Numbered from the stretch's first letter, positions 1 to 9,481 are shown. The stretch is DNA of 51,633 nucleotides from Crenobacter luteus (GCF_004345725.1 NZ_SLXG01000019.1:1-51633), one strand, 5' to 3'. The notes: generated from the letters alone by a model not told the origin. Numbers and translations are program-made.

Positions 1-56
1 CGATTTCCAGAGCTTCTGGCTGACGACACTTCGCTTCATGCCGGCCAGATGGGGCT

Positions 57-875
57 TCACACTGCCGGCATCAAGTAGGTTTTGTTAGCGACTCTAAGAG
101 CGCTGGGCGATACGCGCGACGCGATCACGATGAGAACCAGCGTAAGCAGCATCAGCAGCGAGGATACCGCATTCACTTCGGGTGTGACGGCGATCTTGAT
201 CATCGAGTAGATCTCGAGCGGCAGCGTCGACGTGCCGGCGCCGGCGGTGAAGAAGGTGATCACGAAGTCGTCGATCGACAGCGTGAACGCCATCAGCGCG
301 CCGGCGATGATGCCCGGCAGGATCTGCGGCAGCGTCACCAGCCGGAAGGCCTGCAGCGGCGTGGCGCCGAGGTCGCGCGCCGCCTCGACCAGGCTCTCGT
401 CCATGCCCTGCATCCGCGCGCGCACCACGATGGCGACGAAGCCGGTACAGAAGGCGATGTGCGACAGCACGATGGTCACCAGGCCGAGCTCGAGGATGCC
501 GGTCAGCTGGTTGACGAGCACGAAGAAGATCACCAGCGACACCCCCATCAGCAGCTCCGGGATCGCGATCGGCGTCAGCACCAGGAAGGGCAAGAGCCGC
601 AGCCGGTACTTGTGCATCGCGATGCCGGCCAGCGTGCCCAGCGCGGTCGCGCAGAAGCTCGACACCACGCCGATCATCAGCGAGTTGCCGGCGGCGGTCA
701 GCATCTTCTCGTTGGCGAACAGCTGCGCGTACCAGTGGGTGGTGAAGCCGACCCATTCGGCGTTCAGCTTCGAATCGTTGAACGAGAACAGCACCACGAT
801 GAACAGCGGCAGGTAGAGAAAGAGGTAGGCGAACAACGCCGCCGCCCACAGCCACCAGGAAGGTTTTTTAGCCAC
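57..875 (-). CDS. potC: Spermidine/putrescine ABC transporter permease PotC
   Basis: Inner-membrane permease of a polyamine importer, pairing with PotB and driven by PotA. The 272-residue product has about six hydrophobic segments and the permease EAA loop at residues 164-188 (EAARDLG, then LPQILPG), which docks on the ATPase. The C-terminal PEVNA segment and overall length fit PotC (spermidine type) better than PotI. The start is GTG at 875, preceded by a strong GAGGAGG; it overlaps the potB stop (868-870) by 8 bases, indicating translational coupling. The binding protein PotD is not seen and would lie beyond base 1 if the operon continues; bases 1-56 show nothing recognisable. Family assignment is firm; exact polyamine preference is inferred. 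Confidence 0.85.
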   Translation of the reverse strand: MAKKPSWWLWAAALFAYLFLYLPLFIVVLFSFNDSKLNAEWVGFTTHWYAQLFANEKMLTAAGNSLMIGVVSSFCATALGTLAGIAMHKYRLRLLPFLVLTPIAIPELLMGVSLVIFFVLVNQLTGILELGLVTIVLSHIAFCTGFVAIVVRARMQGMDESLVEAARDLGATPLQAFRLVTLPQILPGIIAGALMAFTLSIDDFVITFFTAGAGTSTLPLEIYSMIKIAVTPEVNAVSSLLMLLTLVLIVIASRVSPSALRVANKTYLMPAV

Positions 876-1761
876 GTTTGCCTCCTCGCGCCACCAGCGC
901 GCCCAACAGGGCGATGCCGAGCACGCCCGCGGTCAGCATGATCGACAGCACCGAGCCGAACGGCCAGTCGCGCGTGTCGAGGATCTGCTGCTTGATCAGG
1001 TTGCCGATCATGATCGAATCGGTGCCGCCGAGGATGTCCGGGATCGCGAACATGCCCAGCGCCGGGATGAACACCAGCGCCGAGCCGGCGAACACGCCGG
1101 GCAGGGACAGCGGCCAGGTGATCTTCCAGAAACGCTGCCAGGCGCTGGCGCCCAGATCCTGCGCGGCGTCCAGGAGCGCGAGGTCGTGCTTCTCGAGGTT
1201 CGCGTACAGCGGCAGCACCATGAAGGGCAGGTGCACGTAGACCATGCCGACGATCACCGCGAACGGCGTGAACAACAGCTGCAGCGGCTCGAAGCCCAGC
1301 GCGGTGACGACGGCGTTGACCGCGTGCGTGAACGCCGAACCCGGGCCGAGGATGATCATCCACGCGTAGATGCGGATCAGGAAGTTCGACCAGAACGGCA
1401 GGATCACCAGCAGCAGCATCAGGTCGCGGTACTTCTTCGGGCTTCTGGCGATCAGCCAGGCGAGCGGATAGCCCATCGCGACGCAGGCCAGCGTCGTCAC
1501 GCCGGCGTAGACCGCCGACTTCAGGAACAGCTCCCAGTACAGCGGCTCCTCGAACAGGCGCTGGAAGTTCTCCAGCGTCAGGTCCCACACCAGCCGCCCT
1601 TCCTCGACGTAGTACATCGGCGCGAGGCCGCCGAAGTCGCCGGGGAAGCGGAAGGCGGCGACGAACATGATCGCCGTCGGCACCAGGAAAAACAGCACGA
1701 GGTAGAGCAGCGGCGGCCACGACAGCGCCCACTTGCCCAGATTGTTCTTGACCCAGTTCAC
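868..1761 (-). CDS. potB: Spermidine/putrescine ABC transporter permease PotB
   Basis: Second permease of the polyamine importer, 297 residues with about six membrane segments. The cytoplasmic coupling loop lies at residues 197-222 (LDAAQDLGAS, then LPG); its second alanine pair deviates slightly from the EAA consensus, which is common in PotB/PotH. Start is GTG at 1761, four bases after the potA stop, with GGAG inside the potA end serving as a ribosome site. Gene order potA-potB-potC on one strand with overlaps or tiny gaps shows one operon. PotH of the putrescine system is the alternative; the partner looks PotC-like, so PotB is preferred. Confidence 0.83.
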   Translation of the reverse strand: MNWVKNNLGKWALSWPPLLYLVLFFLVPTAIMFVAAFRFPGDFGGLAPMYYVEEGRLVWDLTLENFQRLFEEPLYWELFLKSAVYAGVTTLACVAMGYPLAWLIARSPKKYRDLMLLLVILPFWSNFLIRIYAWMIILGPGSAFTHAVNAVVTALGFEPLQLLFTPFAVIVGMVYVHLPFMVLPLYANLEKHDLALLDAAQDLGASAWQRFWKITWPLSLPGVFAGSALVFIPALGMFAIPDILGGTDSIMIGNLIKQQILDTRDWPFGSVLSIMLTAGVLGIALLGALVARGGKRG

Positions 1762-1765
1762 CGCG

Positions 1766-2854
1766 TCACTCCGTCACGAAGCTGCCGGCGTCGAAGCGCC
1801 AGGCGATCTCGACCTGATCCTGGTCGTCGAACAGCTTGGCCAGACCCGGCGCGCTGTTGGGCAGCATGGTCTCGATCACGACGCCGTCGCCGACCTCGAC
1901 GAGGTAGATCGTCACGTCGCCCAGATACAGGCAGTCGTTGACGCGGCCCTTGAAGTGGACCTCGCCGTCCTCGACCGCCAGCGCTCGGCCAACCTTGATC
2001 TTCTCCGGGCGCAGCGCGAGCCAGCCCTTCTGCCCCGGCGCGACCTCGCCCCTGAGCGCGACGCGCATGCGGCCGCAGCCCTTGATCTCGATCGTCGCCG
2101 TCCCGTCGCCGTTGCCCGCCACGACCTCGGCCTCGAGCACGTTGCACTGGCCGATGAAGTCGGCGACGAAGCGGTTCCTCGGATAGCTGTAGATCGTCTC
2201 CGGCGTGTCCAGCTGCTCGACCTGGCCGTGGCTCATCACCGCGATGCGGTGCGACAGCGCGAGCGCCTCGCCCTGGTCGTGCGTCACGTAGACGAAGGTG
2301 ATGCCGACCTCCTTCTGCAGGTTGATCAGCTCGATCTGCATCTGCTCGCGCAGCTTGGCGTCGAGCGCCGACAAGGGTTCGTCGAGCAAGAGCAGGCGCG
2401 GGCGGTCGACCAGCGCGCGCGCGATCGCGACGCGCTGGCGCTGGCCGCCGGACATTTCGTGCGGGTAGCGGTCGCCGAACTGGGTCAGCCGCACGTCCTC
2501 GAGCAGCTCCTCGACCTGGGATGCGATCTTCTTGGCGTCCCAGCCGGCCATCTTCAGCGGGAAGGCGATGTTCTGGCGCACCGTCATGTGCGGGAACAGC
2601 GCGTAGCTCTGGAACACGGTGTGCACCGGGCGCTTTTCCGGCGGCACGCGCGACATGTCCTGGCCGTCGAGCACGATCTGGCCCGAATCCGGCTGCTCGA
2701 AACCGGCCAGCATCCGCAGCAAGGTGGTCTTGCCGCAGCCGGACGGGCCGAGCAAGGTGAAGAATTCGCCGGCCTCGACCGACAGGCTGACGTTGTTCAC
2801 GGCGGTGAAGTCGCCGAACCGTTTCACGACGTTCTTGATTTCCAGCAGAGCCAT
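1766..2854 (-). CDS. potA: Spermidine/putrescine ABC transporter ATP-binding protein PotA
   Basis: ATPase that powers polyamine uptake at the cytoplasmic face of PotBC. The 362-residue protein has Walker A GPSGCGKT at 36-43, Q-loop Gln82, signature SGGQRQ at 135-140, Walker B LLLLDEP at 154-160 and switch His192, followed by a C-terminal TOBE-like regulatory region from about residue 240. All catalytic residues are present. ATG start at 2854 with GGGGAAG upstream. It is the first gene of the potABC operon. An exact copy of the uptake-like repeat (1984-1996) falls in its 3' half, where it encodes Lys-Val-Gly-Arg using the CGA arginine codon. Confidence 0.9.
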   Translation of the reverse strand: MALLEIKNVVKRFGDFTAVNNVSLSVEAGEFFTLLGPSGCGKTTLLRMLAGFEQPDSGQIVLDGQDMSRVPPEKRPVHTVFQSYALFPHMTVRQNIAFPLKMAGWDAKKIASQVEELLEDVRLTQFGDRYPHEMSGGQRQRVAIARALVDRPRLLLLDEPLSALDAKLREQMQIELINLQKEVGITFVYVTHDQGEALALSHRIAVMSHGQVEQLDTPETIYSYPRNRFVADFIGQCNVLEAEVVAGNGDGTATIEIKGCGRMRVALRGEVAPGQKGWLALRPEKIKVGRALAVEDGEVHFKGRVNDCLYLGDVTIYLVEVGDGVVIETMLPNSAPGLAKLFDDQDQVEIAWRFDAGSFVTE

Positions 2855-3141
2855 GAGCTTCCCCGCCCGATGAAAAAGGGCGCCATTGTAACAAAAACCC
2901 CCTCGTTGCGGACCCGCCGAACCGGCGATGGCGCCGGACGGCCCCGCAAAAAAATGCCATTCAGATCAAAGGGGAAGACCGCGTCGAGCGGCCGCCGCGC
3001 CGGGCGTCCGGACAGCCGTTTCGTCATGGTAAACCAAGCTCTTATTGCCATGCAGCATGAAGAAGCGCCGGCGCGCGTCTTTTTTCAAACCGGCGTCCGG
3101 AAAAGGCGCTGCCGCCCTCCCCCACCGGCACCGCAAAAGCA
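2855..3141. other. Intergenic region upstream of potA, candidate promoter
   Basis: About 290 bases without a credible gene; the short ORFs here have no recognisable protein character. On the minus strand a TACAAT hexamer at 2885-2890 lies about 30 bases before the potA ATG and could be a -10 box, but no good -35 box is placed 16-18 bases from it. Nothing else is recognised. Confidence 0.35.
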
Positions 3142-3168
3142 AAAGGCGCACCGCGAGGGTGCGCCTTT
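3142..3168 (-). terminator. Intrinsic terminator downstream of ompW
   Basis: Perfect 11-bp stem (3142-3152 with 3158-3168) and 5-base loop. On the minus strand it ends in a T-rich tract (GCCTTTTGCTTTTG). It lies about 40 bases past the ompW stop and separates that gene from potA; A/T runs on both sides may let it work in both directions. Confidence 0.8.
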
Positions 3169-3206
3169 GGGGCGTCGCAGCCCCCGCGCCGCGCGCGGGG
3201 ACGGGC

Positions 3207-3830
3207 TCAGAACTTGGTGCCGACGCCGACGCCGAAGACCCACGGGTTGATCTTCAGCGTGCCGAGGTTCTGCCCGGCCGTCACGCCGAGCGCCGGCACG
3301 GCGTTGACCGAGGTGACGTCGGTCTTGATCATCAGCTTCTTGACGTCGACGTTGACGAACCAGTCCTTGTTGACCGCGACGTCGGCGCCGAGCTGCAGCG
3401 CGTAGCCCCAGCTGTTCTTGTCGACCGACAGCGGGGTGACCTTGTCGAGGTCGTCGTTGTAGAAGCGGGTGTAGTTGATGCCGGCGCCGACGTAGGGACG
3501 GATGGTCGCTTCGGGCGCGAAGTGGTACTGCAGCGTCAGCGTCGGCGGCAGGTGGTTGACCTTGCCGAGGCTGCCGAGGCTGGACGTCACCTCGTGGCGC
3601 GCGGTGCCGAGGATCAGTTCGGCGCCGATGTTGTCGGTGATCATGTAGGTGAAGTCGAGCTCGGGCACGGTCTGGCTGTCGACGTCGACCTTGAGCGCCG
3701 ACAGCGCCTTGTCGGTCTTCACATCCGGCGAGATGTGGATCGCGCGGGCGCGCACCAGGATGTCGCCCTGGGCGGCGAAGGCGGTCGTGGCGGCGAGGCC
3801 GAGCAGCGTGGCGAGAACGATTTTTTTCAT
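3207..3830 (-). CDS. ompW: OmpW-family outer membrane protein
   Basis: Predicted small eight-stranded outer-membrane beta-barrel of the OmpW family, a group linked to uptake of small hydrophobic compounds and stress responses. The chosen start (ATG 3830, MKKIVLA) gives a clean signal peptide of about 20 residues ending AFA, followed by a mature barrel with alternating hydrophobic strands. Features include GDILVRARAIHISP near the mature N-terminus, PPTLTLQYHF, RPYVGAGINYT and a C-terminal aromatic residue (GVGVGTKF) typical of Bam substrates. An upstream in-frame ATG at 3845 would add five residues and is less likely. It stands alone, divergent from ubiD, with a terminator behind it. Family is confident; substrate unknown. 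Confidence 0.85.
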   Translation of the reverse strand: MKKIVLATLLGLAATTAFAAQGDILVRARAIHISPDVKTDKALSALKVDVDSQTVPELDFTYMITDNIGAELILGTARHEVTSSLGSLGKVNHLPPTLTLQYHFAPEATIRPYVGAGINYTRFYNDDLDKVTPLSVDKNSWGYALQLGADVAVNKDWFVNVDVKKLMIKTDVTSVNAVPALGVTAGQNLGTLKINPWVFGVGVGTKF

Positions 3831-3979
3831 TGTGACGGGCTCCATGATGTGTCGGTAGGACGGTGTCGCTTGCGGCCGGCGCGCCCCGCTTGGGACAATG
3901 CCGCTTTGCCGCTTGCAACGTCCCGGCCACGATAAGCCCTGCCGTTGGTGCGGTCTTTGCGATAGATCATGAAAGAATC

Positions 3980-5515
3980 ATGCGATACCACGACCTGAGG
4001 GACTTCTGCGCCCAGCTGGAACGACAAGGCGAACTGAAGCGCGTCGCGACGCCGGTGTCGCCGCGCCTCGAGATGACCGAGATCGGCGACCGCGTGCTCA
4101 AGGCCGGCGGGCCGGCGCTGTTGTTCGAGAACCCGACGCTGGACGGCCGCCGCTTCGACACGCCGGTGCTGGCCAACCTGTTCGGCACGCCGCGCCGCGT
4201 CGCGCTCGGCATGGGAGCGTCCGACGTGATGGAGCTGCGCGAGATCGGCAGGACGCTCGCCTACCTGAAGGAACCCGAGCCGCCGAAGGGTTTCAAGGAC
4301 GCCTGGGACAAGCTGCCACTCTTGAAGCAGGTGTTGAGCATGGCGCCCAAGGAAGTGAAGAAGGCGCCGTGCCAGGACGTGGTGGTCGAGGGGCCGGACG
4401 TCGACCTCGGCCAACTGCCGATCCAGCACTGCTGGCCGGGCGACGTCGCGCCGCTGGTCACCTGGGGGCTGACGGTGACGCGCGGTCCTGCTAAGCGCCG
4501 CCAGAACCTCGGCATCTACCGCCAGCAAGTCATCGGCCGGAAGCAGCTGATCATGCGCTGGCTCGCGCACCGCGGCGGCGCGCTCGACTTTCGCGAGCAC
4601 CGCGTCGCGCAGCCGGGCACGCCGTTCCCGGTGTCGGTGGTCTTGGGCTGCGACCCGGCGACCATCCTCGGCGCGGTGACGCCGGTGCCGGACACGCTGT
4701 CCGAATACCAGTTCGCCGGCCTGTTGCGCGGCGCCAAGACCGAGCTGGTCAAATCGGTCGGCAACGAGCTGCAAGTGCCGGCGTCGGCCGAGATCGTGCT
4801 CGAAGGGGTGCTGACGCCGTGCGAGCCGGGCTTCGAAGGCCGCAGCGAACACGGCGTGCCGCTCAAAGAAAAGGACGGTTACCTGCACGCGCTCGAGGGC
4901 CCGTACGGCGACCACACCGGCTACTACAACGAGCAGGACTGGTTCCCGGTGTTCACCGTCGAGCGCGTCACCTCGCGCCCGAACCCGATCTACCACAGCA
5001 CCTACACCGGCAAGCCGCCGGACGAGCCGGCCATCCTCGGCGTCGCGCTCAACGAGGTGTTCGTGCCCATCCTGCAAAAGCAGTTTCCCGAGATCGTCGA
5101 CTTCTACCTGCCGCCCGAGGGCTGCAGCTACCGCATGGCGGTGGTGTCGATCAAGAAGGCGTACGCCGGCCACGCCAAGCGCGTGATGCTCGGCGTGTGG
5201 AGCTTCTTGCGCCAGTTCATGTACACCAAGTTCATCGTCGTCGTCGACGACGACGTCGACACGCGCGACTGGAAGGAAGTGATCTGGGCGATCACCACGC
5301 GCATGGACCCGGTGCGCGACACGACGCTGATCGACCACACGCCGATCGACTACCTCGACTTCGCCAGCCCGGTCTCGGGCCTCGGCGGCAAGATGGGGCT
5401 GGACGCGACCAACAAGTGGCCGGGCGAAACGAGTCGCGAATGGGGCGTGCCGATCGTGATGGACGACGCCGTCAAGCACCGTGTCGACGCGCTGTGGCAG
5501 CAGCTCGGGCTATAG
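3980..5515 (+). CDS. ubiD: UbiD, 4-hydroxy-3-polyprenylbenzoate decarboxylase
   Basis: Decarboxylase of ubiquinone biosynthesis; the family uses prenylated FMN supplied by UbiX to remove the ring carboxyl of polyprenyl-4-hydroxybenzoate. The 511-residue length fits the family. Visible hallmarks are the N-terminal RYHDLRDFC, the cofactor-region block NLGIYRQQ near residue 175, [11 protein letters not shown] near residue 312, and [14 protein letters not shown] near the C-terminus. The frame is open upstream to 3863, but homology begins at the ATG at 3980, so that start is used; the Shine-Dalgarno is weak (GAAAGA). Transcribed divergently from ompW. A hairpin of the uptake-like repeat follows the stop. 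Confidence 0.93.
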   Translation: MRYHDLRDFCAQLERQGELKRVATPVSPRLEMTEIGDRVLKAGGPALLFENPTLDGRRFDTPVLANLFGTPRRVALGMGASDVMELREIGRTLAYLKEPEPPKGFKDAWDKLPLLKQVLSMAPKEVKKAPCQDVVVEGPDVDLGQLPIQHCWPGDVAPLVTWGLTVTRGPAKRRQNLGIYRQQVIGRKQLIMRWLAHRGGALDFREHRVAQPGTPFPVSVVLGCDPATILGAVTPVPDTLSEYQFAGLLRGAKTELVKSVGNELQVPASAEIVLEGVLTPCEPGFEGRSEHGVPLKEKDGYLHALEGPYGDHTGYYNEQDWFPVFTVERVTSRPNPIYHSTYTGKPPDEPAILGVALNEVFVPILQKQFPEIVDFYLPPEGCSYRMAVVSIKKAYAGHAKRVMLGVWSFLRQFMYTKFIVVVDDDVDTRDWKEVIWAITTRMDPVRDTTLIDHTPIDYLDFASPVSGLGGKMGLDATNKWPGETSREWGVPIVMDDAVKHRVDALWQQLGL

Positions 5516-5520
5516 GAACA

Positions 5521-5563
5521 ACGTCGGCCGAGCCGCCGCTGCACCGGCACGCTCGGCCAACGT
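5521..5563 (+). repeat. Inverted pair of the uptake-like repeat after ubiD
   Basis: Thirteen-base arms (5521-5533 and 5551-5563) with one C/A mismatch and a 17-base loop, starting five bases after the ubiD stop. The right arm contains an exact CTCGGCCAAC (5552-5561); the left arm carries the reverse complement with one change. It may act as a transcription terminator, though no long T-run follows. Confidence 0.65.
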
Positions 5564-5686
5564 CCTGGCGTCGCGCCGCACAGTCATGACATTCGCTATA
5601 ACGGACGGGGCGGCACGAAGATTTGTCTTGTCCGGGCGGGGTTGCTACCCTTGCCGCCCGCCCCTGTGACCGTCAAGGAGACCCGC

Positions 5687-6052
5687 ATGCCCCGCAACCC
5701 GCAATCGCGCCAGCGCCTCAAGCGCCTGTCGCCGCGCCGCCAAAAGAAGCAGCGCGTCGGCGCCTACACCCAGCTCGGTTTCGCGCTCGAGGCCGCGCTG
5801 CACGCCGTCCCGCCGGCCGCCGAGGACGCCTTCCTCGACGCCTGGCTGTCGGCGGTCGACGAACAGGGCGTCAGCTTCGGCGGCAGCTTCGACGCCGGCT
5901 CGCCGTCGCTGCTGTCCGGCATGGTGTTCCCGGTGTCGAACAAGCCGGTCGACGAGGAGATGCGCGAGACGCTGATCGCCTGGCTGACGCAGCGCCCCGA
6001 GGTCGCGCGCGTCGCCGCCGGCGAACTGGCCGACGTGTGGCACAGCGAATGA
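5687..6052 (+). CDS. yggL: YggL-family 50S ribosome-binding protein
   Basis: Small 121-residue protein resembling YggL (DUF469), a family reported to bind the large ribosomal subunit. The N-terminus is strongly basic (KRLSPRRQKKQR), followed by the conserved ELGF-like QLGFALEA, a central acidic region with FGGSFDAG, and the C-terminal LADVWHSE that matches the family LxDVW ending. The start ATG at 5687 has AAGGAG seven bases upstream; the frame is open further upstream to 5642 but that stretch is not family-like. It is a single gene between the ubiD hairpin and a bidirectional terminator. Family assignment rests on motif memory, so moderate to good confidence. Confidence 0.75.
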   Translation: MPRNPQSRQRLKRLSPRRQKKQRVGAYTQLGFALEAALHAVPPAAEDAFLDAWLSAVDEQGVSFGGSFDAGSPSLLSGMVFPVSNKPVDEEMRETLIAWLTQRPEVARVAAGELADVWHSE

Positions 6053-6069
6053 GCCGGTCGGCAAGATGG

Positions 6070-6095
6070 AAAAGCCCCGCGTCGCGGGGCTTTTT
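6070..6095. terminator. Bidirectional intrinsic terminator
   Basis: Ten-bp stem (6071-6080 with 6084-6093), three-base loop, four A before and T5 after. It lies between the convergent ends of yggL (plus) and the LysE-family gene (minus) and can serve both. Confidence 0.9.
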
Positions 6096-6115
6096 CGCAA
6101 GCGCAGCGGGAACGC

Positions 6116-6748
6116 TCAGGCGCCGAGGAAGGCCGCCAGGCAGGCGGTGCCGACGAAGAACACGCCGGTGACCGCGTTGAACAGCTTCTTGCCGGCATAG
6201 GAGCGCAGGAAGGGGTTCACCGCCTTGGCCGACAGGCCGTACGACAGCTTGCACGCGACGTCGACGGCGATCCAGGTCGCGACCATCACGCCCAACTGCA
6301 CGTAGATCGAGCGCGCCGGGTCGATGAACTGCGGCAAAAAGGCGATGAAGAACAGGATGTCCTTCGGATTGCTGATGCCGAGCAGGAAGGCGCGGTTGAA
6401 CAAGAGGCCGAAGCGCGGCTCGAGCAGCACCTCGGCGGCGCCGTTGGCGTCGCTGGGCTTTTGCACCGGAATCAGGAAGGTTTTCACGCCGAGGTAGCCG
6501 AGGTAGGCGGCGCCGCCGTACTTGGCGATGTTGAACATCAAGGGCGACGAGACGATCAGCGCGCCCAGGCCCAGCGCCGAGATCACCAGCAGGATCAGCG
6601 AGGCGGACACGCCGCCGGCGATCGCCGGCCAGCTGCGGCGCAGGCCGAAGTTGATCACGTTGGAAATCATCAGCAGCGACAGCGGGCCGGGGATGGCGAT
6701 GACGACGAAGATCGCGGCGACGTAGAGCAGCCAGACGTCGAGGTTCAT
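6116..6748 (-). CDS. LysE/RhtB-family amino-acid exporter
   Basis: Predicted inner-membrane exporter of amino acids or derivatives. The 210-residue protein has five to six hydrophobic segments and the family signature near the N-terminus (AIPGPLSLLMISN, residues 18-30), plus NPKDILFFIAFLPQF in the middle, matching the RhtB NPK motif. The frame is open upstream to 6874, but ATG 6748 has AGGAGA ten bases upstream and places the first membrane helix at the N-terminus as in the family, so it is chosen. Monocistronic; it converges on yggL across a shared terminator. Substrate cannot be told from sequence. Confidence 0.87.
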   Translation of the reverse strand: MNLDVWLLYVAAIFVVIAIPGPLSLLMISNVINFGLRRSWPAIAGGVSASLILLVISALGLGALIVSSPLMFNIAKYGGAAYLGYLGVKTFLIPVQKPSDANGAAEVLLEPRFGLLFNRAFLLGISNPKDILFFIAFLPQFIDPARSIYVQLGVMVATWIAVDVACKLSYGLSAKAVNPFLRSYAGKKLFNAVTGVFFVGTACLAAFLGA

Positions 6749-6932
6749 GGGTGTTGTCTCCTGGTCTTTTTGTATGAAGCTTGATGGCCCCCGAAAAGGG
6801 CTCACGCCGCGCGAGGGCGGCGTGAGGGGGATGGGCGCATCATAGCAGCGGCGCGGCGGGCGGGACAGGAACAAAAGCCGCGCTCTCCGGGCGGTACAGT
6901 TGCACGCTCGGGCGGGGCGACAGGGCGGCCGA

Positions 6933-8831
6933 TCAGGCCGTCGCGCCGGCCACCCAGTCGCGCGTCGCCTCGGCGGCGTTGAATTCGCGCACCACCTCGC
7001 GCATCAGCGCGAAGGCGGCGGCGGCGTCGAGCGACTCGCAGGCGACCGCCAGCCGTTCGAGGTAGCCGGCCAGCTCGTCGGGCGCCAGGTGGTATTCGCG
7101 GGCGCGCAGGATGCGCGGGTGCTCGGTCGGCAGCACGCCGTCGCCGATCAAGAGTTCCTCGTACAGCTTCTCGCCGGGCCTGAGGCCCGAGTAGCGGATC
7201 TCGACGTCGCCGTCCGGGTGCGCGGCGTCGCGCACCTCGAGGCCGGACAGGTGGATCATCCGCCGCGCCAGCTCGGCGATCTTCACCGGCTCGCCCATGT
7301 CGAGCACGAACACGTCGCCGCCCTGCCCCATCGCGCCTGCCTGCAGCACCAGCTGCGCCGCCTCGGGGATGGTCATGAAGTAGCGCGTGATGTCCGGGTG
7401 GGTGACGGTGACCGGGCCGCCGGCGGCGATCTGACGCTTGAACAGCGGCACCACCGAACCCGAGCTGCCCAGCACGTTGCCGAAGCGCACCATCACGAAG
7501 CGCGTCGCGCCGCCGCCACTCCTCTCCTGCTGGGCGTGGCGCGCCTGCAGGCACAGCTCGGCCAACCTTTTGGTCGCGCCCATCACGTTGGTCGGCCGCA
7601 CGGCCTTGTCGGTCGAGATCAGCACGAAGGTCGCCACGCCGGCGTCCGCCGCCGCCGCCGCGCAGGTGTCGGTGCCGAAGGCGTTGTTGACGATGCCGGC
7701 GACCGGGTTGTGCTCGACCAGCGGCACGTGCTTGTACGCCGCCGCGTGGTAGACGGTATCGACGGCGAAGGCGCGCATCACCGACGTCAGGCGCGCGCGG
7801 TCGGTCACCGAGCCGAGGATGGCGACGCGCTCGACCTCGGGCGCGAGCCGCGCCAGCTCCTGGTCGATCGCGTACAGCGCGTACTCGGACAATTCGAACA
7901 ACACCAGCCGACGCGGGCGGCCCTTGACGATCTGGCGGCACAGTTCCGAGCCGATCGAGCCGCCGGCGCCGGTCACCATCACGGCAAGGCCGGCGATGTT
8001 GGCCGACAGCAGCTCGGGCTTGGGCGGCACCGGGTCGCGCCCCAAGAGGTCCTCGATGTCGACCTGCTTGAGTTCCTCGACGCGCACCTCGCCGCTCACC
8101 AGGTCGGCCAGCCGCGGCACGCGCTGGATCGGGATGTGCAAGGGTTCGAGCGCCTCGATGATCTCGCGGTGGCGCGCGCGGCTCGCCGACGGGATCGCCA
8201 GCAGCATCTGCGTCAGGCGCTTGCGCGCGACCAGTTCGGGAATGCGCGCCGGGTCGTAGACCTCGACGCCGCCGTAGATGCGGCCCCACAGCGCGGGGTT
8301 GTCGTCGAAGAAGGCGACCGGCTTCATGTCGCGCCCCGACTGCAGCGCCGCCATCAGCGCGAGGCCGGCGTGGCCGGCGCCGTAGATCGCCACCGGCGCG
8401 CGCGCCCTCTGGCCGGCGTCGAGGTTGCGCAAGACGCCGCGCAGCAGGAAGCGGCTGCCGCCGATGTAGGCCATCGCGAACACCCAGAAGATCAGGATCG
8501 ACGAGCGCGGGAACGGCGTGATGCGCGCCATCACGATCACCGCGGTCAGCACCAGCACCGCCAGCGTGACGCCGTAGAACACCGTGGTGACGACGCGGTC
8601 GTCCATGAAGCGGATCACCGCGCGGTAGAGGCCGAGCTTGACGAAGATCGGGATCACCCACAAGGGCGGCACGGCGAAGATCCACAGATAGGGGTCGAGC
8701 TTCGGGTCCCACGCGCCGCCGAGGCGCAACAGCACCGCCGACAGCAGCGCCAGCGGCAACAGCAGCGCGTCGAGCACCATCAGGAGCGCCATCTTGTGGT
8801 GGCGCGAGAACGACAACAGCGAATCGAGCAT
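6933..8831 (-). CDS. WbpM/PglF-type UDP-sugar 4,6-dehydratase, membrane-bound
   Basis: Predicted UDP-N-acetylglucosamine 4,6-dehydratase that makes a 4-keto-6-deoxy sugar for glycan synthesis. The 632 residues begin with four membrane helices (to about residue 130), then a CoA-binding-like Rossmann segment (YGAGHAG at 150-156), then an extended SDR domain with GAGGSIG at 288-294. The active site shows S406-T-D-K and M417-G-A-T-K421: methionine replaces the usual SDR tyrosine, as known for WbpM/FlaA1 enzymes. Start ATG 8831 lies just after the stop of the sugar transferase gene. Last gene of the surface-glycan cluster. An uptake-like repeat (7557-7569) encodes Arg-Leu-Ala-Glu here with AGG-TTG codons. 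Confidence 0.88.
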   Translation of the reverse strand: MLDSLLSFSRHHKMALLMVLDALLLPLALLSAVLLRLGGAWDPKLDPYLWIFAVPPLWVIPIFVKLGLYRAVIRFMDDRVVTTVFYGVTLAVLVLTAVIVMARITPFPRSSILIFWVFAMAYIGGSRFLLRGVLRNLDAGQRARAPVAIYGAGHAGLALMAALQSGRDMKPVAFFDDNPALWGRIYGGVEVYDPARIPELVARKRLTQMLLAIPSASRARHREIIEALEPLHIPIQRVPRLADLVSGEVRVEELKQVDIEDLLGRDPVPPKPELLSANIAGLAVMVTGAGGSIGSELCRQIVKGRPRRLVLFELSEYALYAIDQELARLAPEVERVAILGSVTDRARLTSVMRAFAVDTVYHAAAYKHVPLVEHNPVAGIVNNAFGTDTCAAAAADAGVATFVLISTDKAVRPTNVMGATKRLAELCLQARHAQQERSGGGATRFVMVRFGNVLGSSGSVVPLFKRQIAAGGPVTVTHPDITRYFMTIPEAAQLVLQAGAMGQGGDVFVLDMGEPVKIAELARRMIHLSGLEVRDAAHPDGDVEIRYSGLRPGEKLYEELLIGDGVLPTEHPRILRAREYHLAPDELAGYLERLAVACESLDAAAAFALMREVVREFNAAEATRDWVAGATA

Positions 8832-8833
8832 GG

Positions 8834-9481
8834 TCAGCGGGTGACGATTTTCTTCAGGGTGGCAAGGATGATGGCGACGTCGCCGCACAGCGTATGGCCG
8901 TCGGCGTAGCGCGCCGCGTAGGCGAGCTTCTCGGGCAGCACCCGCTCGAGGTAGGCGCGCTCGGGGTCCGGCGCGGCGGCGAGGATGTCGTTCTCGTCGA
9001 TCATCTCGATCGACGCCCACTCGGTGATGCCCGGGCGCACCGACAGCACGCGCGCCTTCACGTCGGCCGGATAGTGCGCGACGTAGCGCGGCACCTCGGG
9101 GCGCGGGCCGACCAGGCTCATCGTGCCGACCAGCACGTCGATCAGCTGCGGCAGCTCGTCGAGCTTGGATTTGCGCAAGAAGGCGCCGGCGCGCGTCACG
9201 CGATTATCGCGGCCGACCGTCAGCTGGCCGTGTTTTTCCGCGTCGACGCGCATGGTGCGGAACTTGTGGATGCGGAACGGCACGCCGTGCCGGCCGACGC
9301 GCTCCTGGCGGAAGAACACCGGGCCGGTCGAATCGAGCTTGATCCAGAGCGCGACCGCGACCAAGAGCGGCGACAGAAGCAGCAAGCCGAGCGCCGCGCA
9401 CACGACGTCGAAGGCGCGCTTGACCGCGTCGCGGCCGGGCTTGCCGCGCGCCGGCTCGGCCAAGGTTTTCACCTCGCTCAT
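8834..9481 (-). CDS. Undecaprenyl-phosphate phosphoglycosyl transferase (PglC/WcaJ-like)
   Basis: Predicted initiating enzyme that moves a sugar-1-phosphate from UDP-sugar to undecaprenyl phosphate at the inner leaflet of the inner membrane. The 215-residue size matches the small monotopic class (PglC-like) with one N-terminal hydrophobic reentrant helix (about residues 25-48). Family motifs are FRQERVG at 57-63, KFRTM at 73-77 followed by an acidic D80-A-E82, LDELPQL at 107-113 and GPRPE at 125-129. The start ATG at 9481 overlaps the aminotransferase stop as ATGA. Between a C4-type aminotransferase and a 4,6-dehydratase, the expected substrate is a 2,4-diamino or bacillosamine-like UDP-sugar; that is inference. 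Confidence 0.87.
   Translation of the reverse strand: MSEVKTLAEPARGKPGRDAVKRAFDVVCAALGLLLLSPLLVAVALWIKLDSTGPVFFRQERVGRHGVPFRIHKFRTMRVDAEKHGQLTVGRDNRVTRAGAFLRKSKLDELPQLIDVLVGTMSLVGPRPEVPRYVAHYPADVKARVLSVRPGITEWASIEMIDENDILAAAPDPERAYLERVLPEKLAYAARYADGHTLCGDVAIILATLKKIVTR

Noticed and set aside
1733..3250. A 505-codon plus-strand frame opposite potA
   Set aside because: Antisense shadow of potA, extending through a promoter area; no family features.
3827..5479. A 550-codon minus-strand frame opposite ubiD
   Set aside because: Antisense to a fully supported ubiD; repetitive His/Arg/Val-rich translation typical of shadows.
6116..6874. Longer N-terminus of the LysE-family protein (start at 6874)
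   Set aside because: The added 42 residues are polar and proline-rich, and the ATG at 6748 has a good ribosome site and family-like position.
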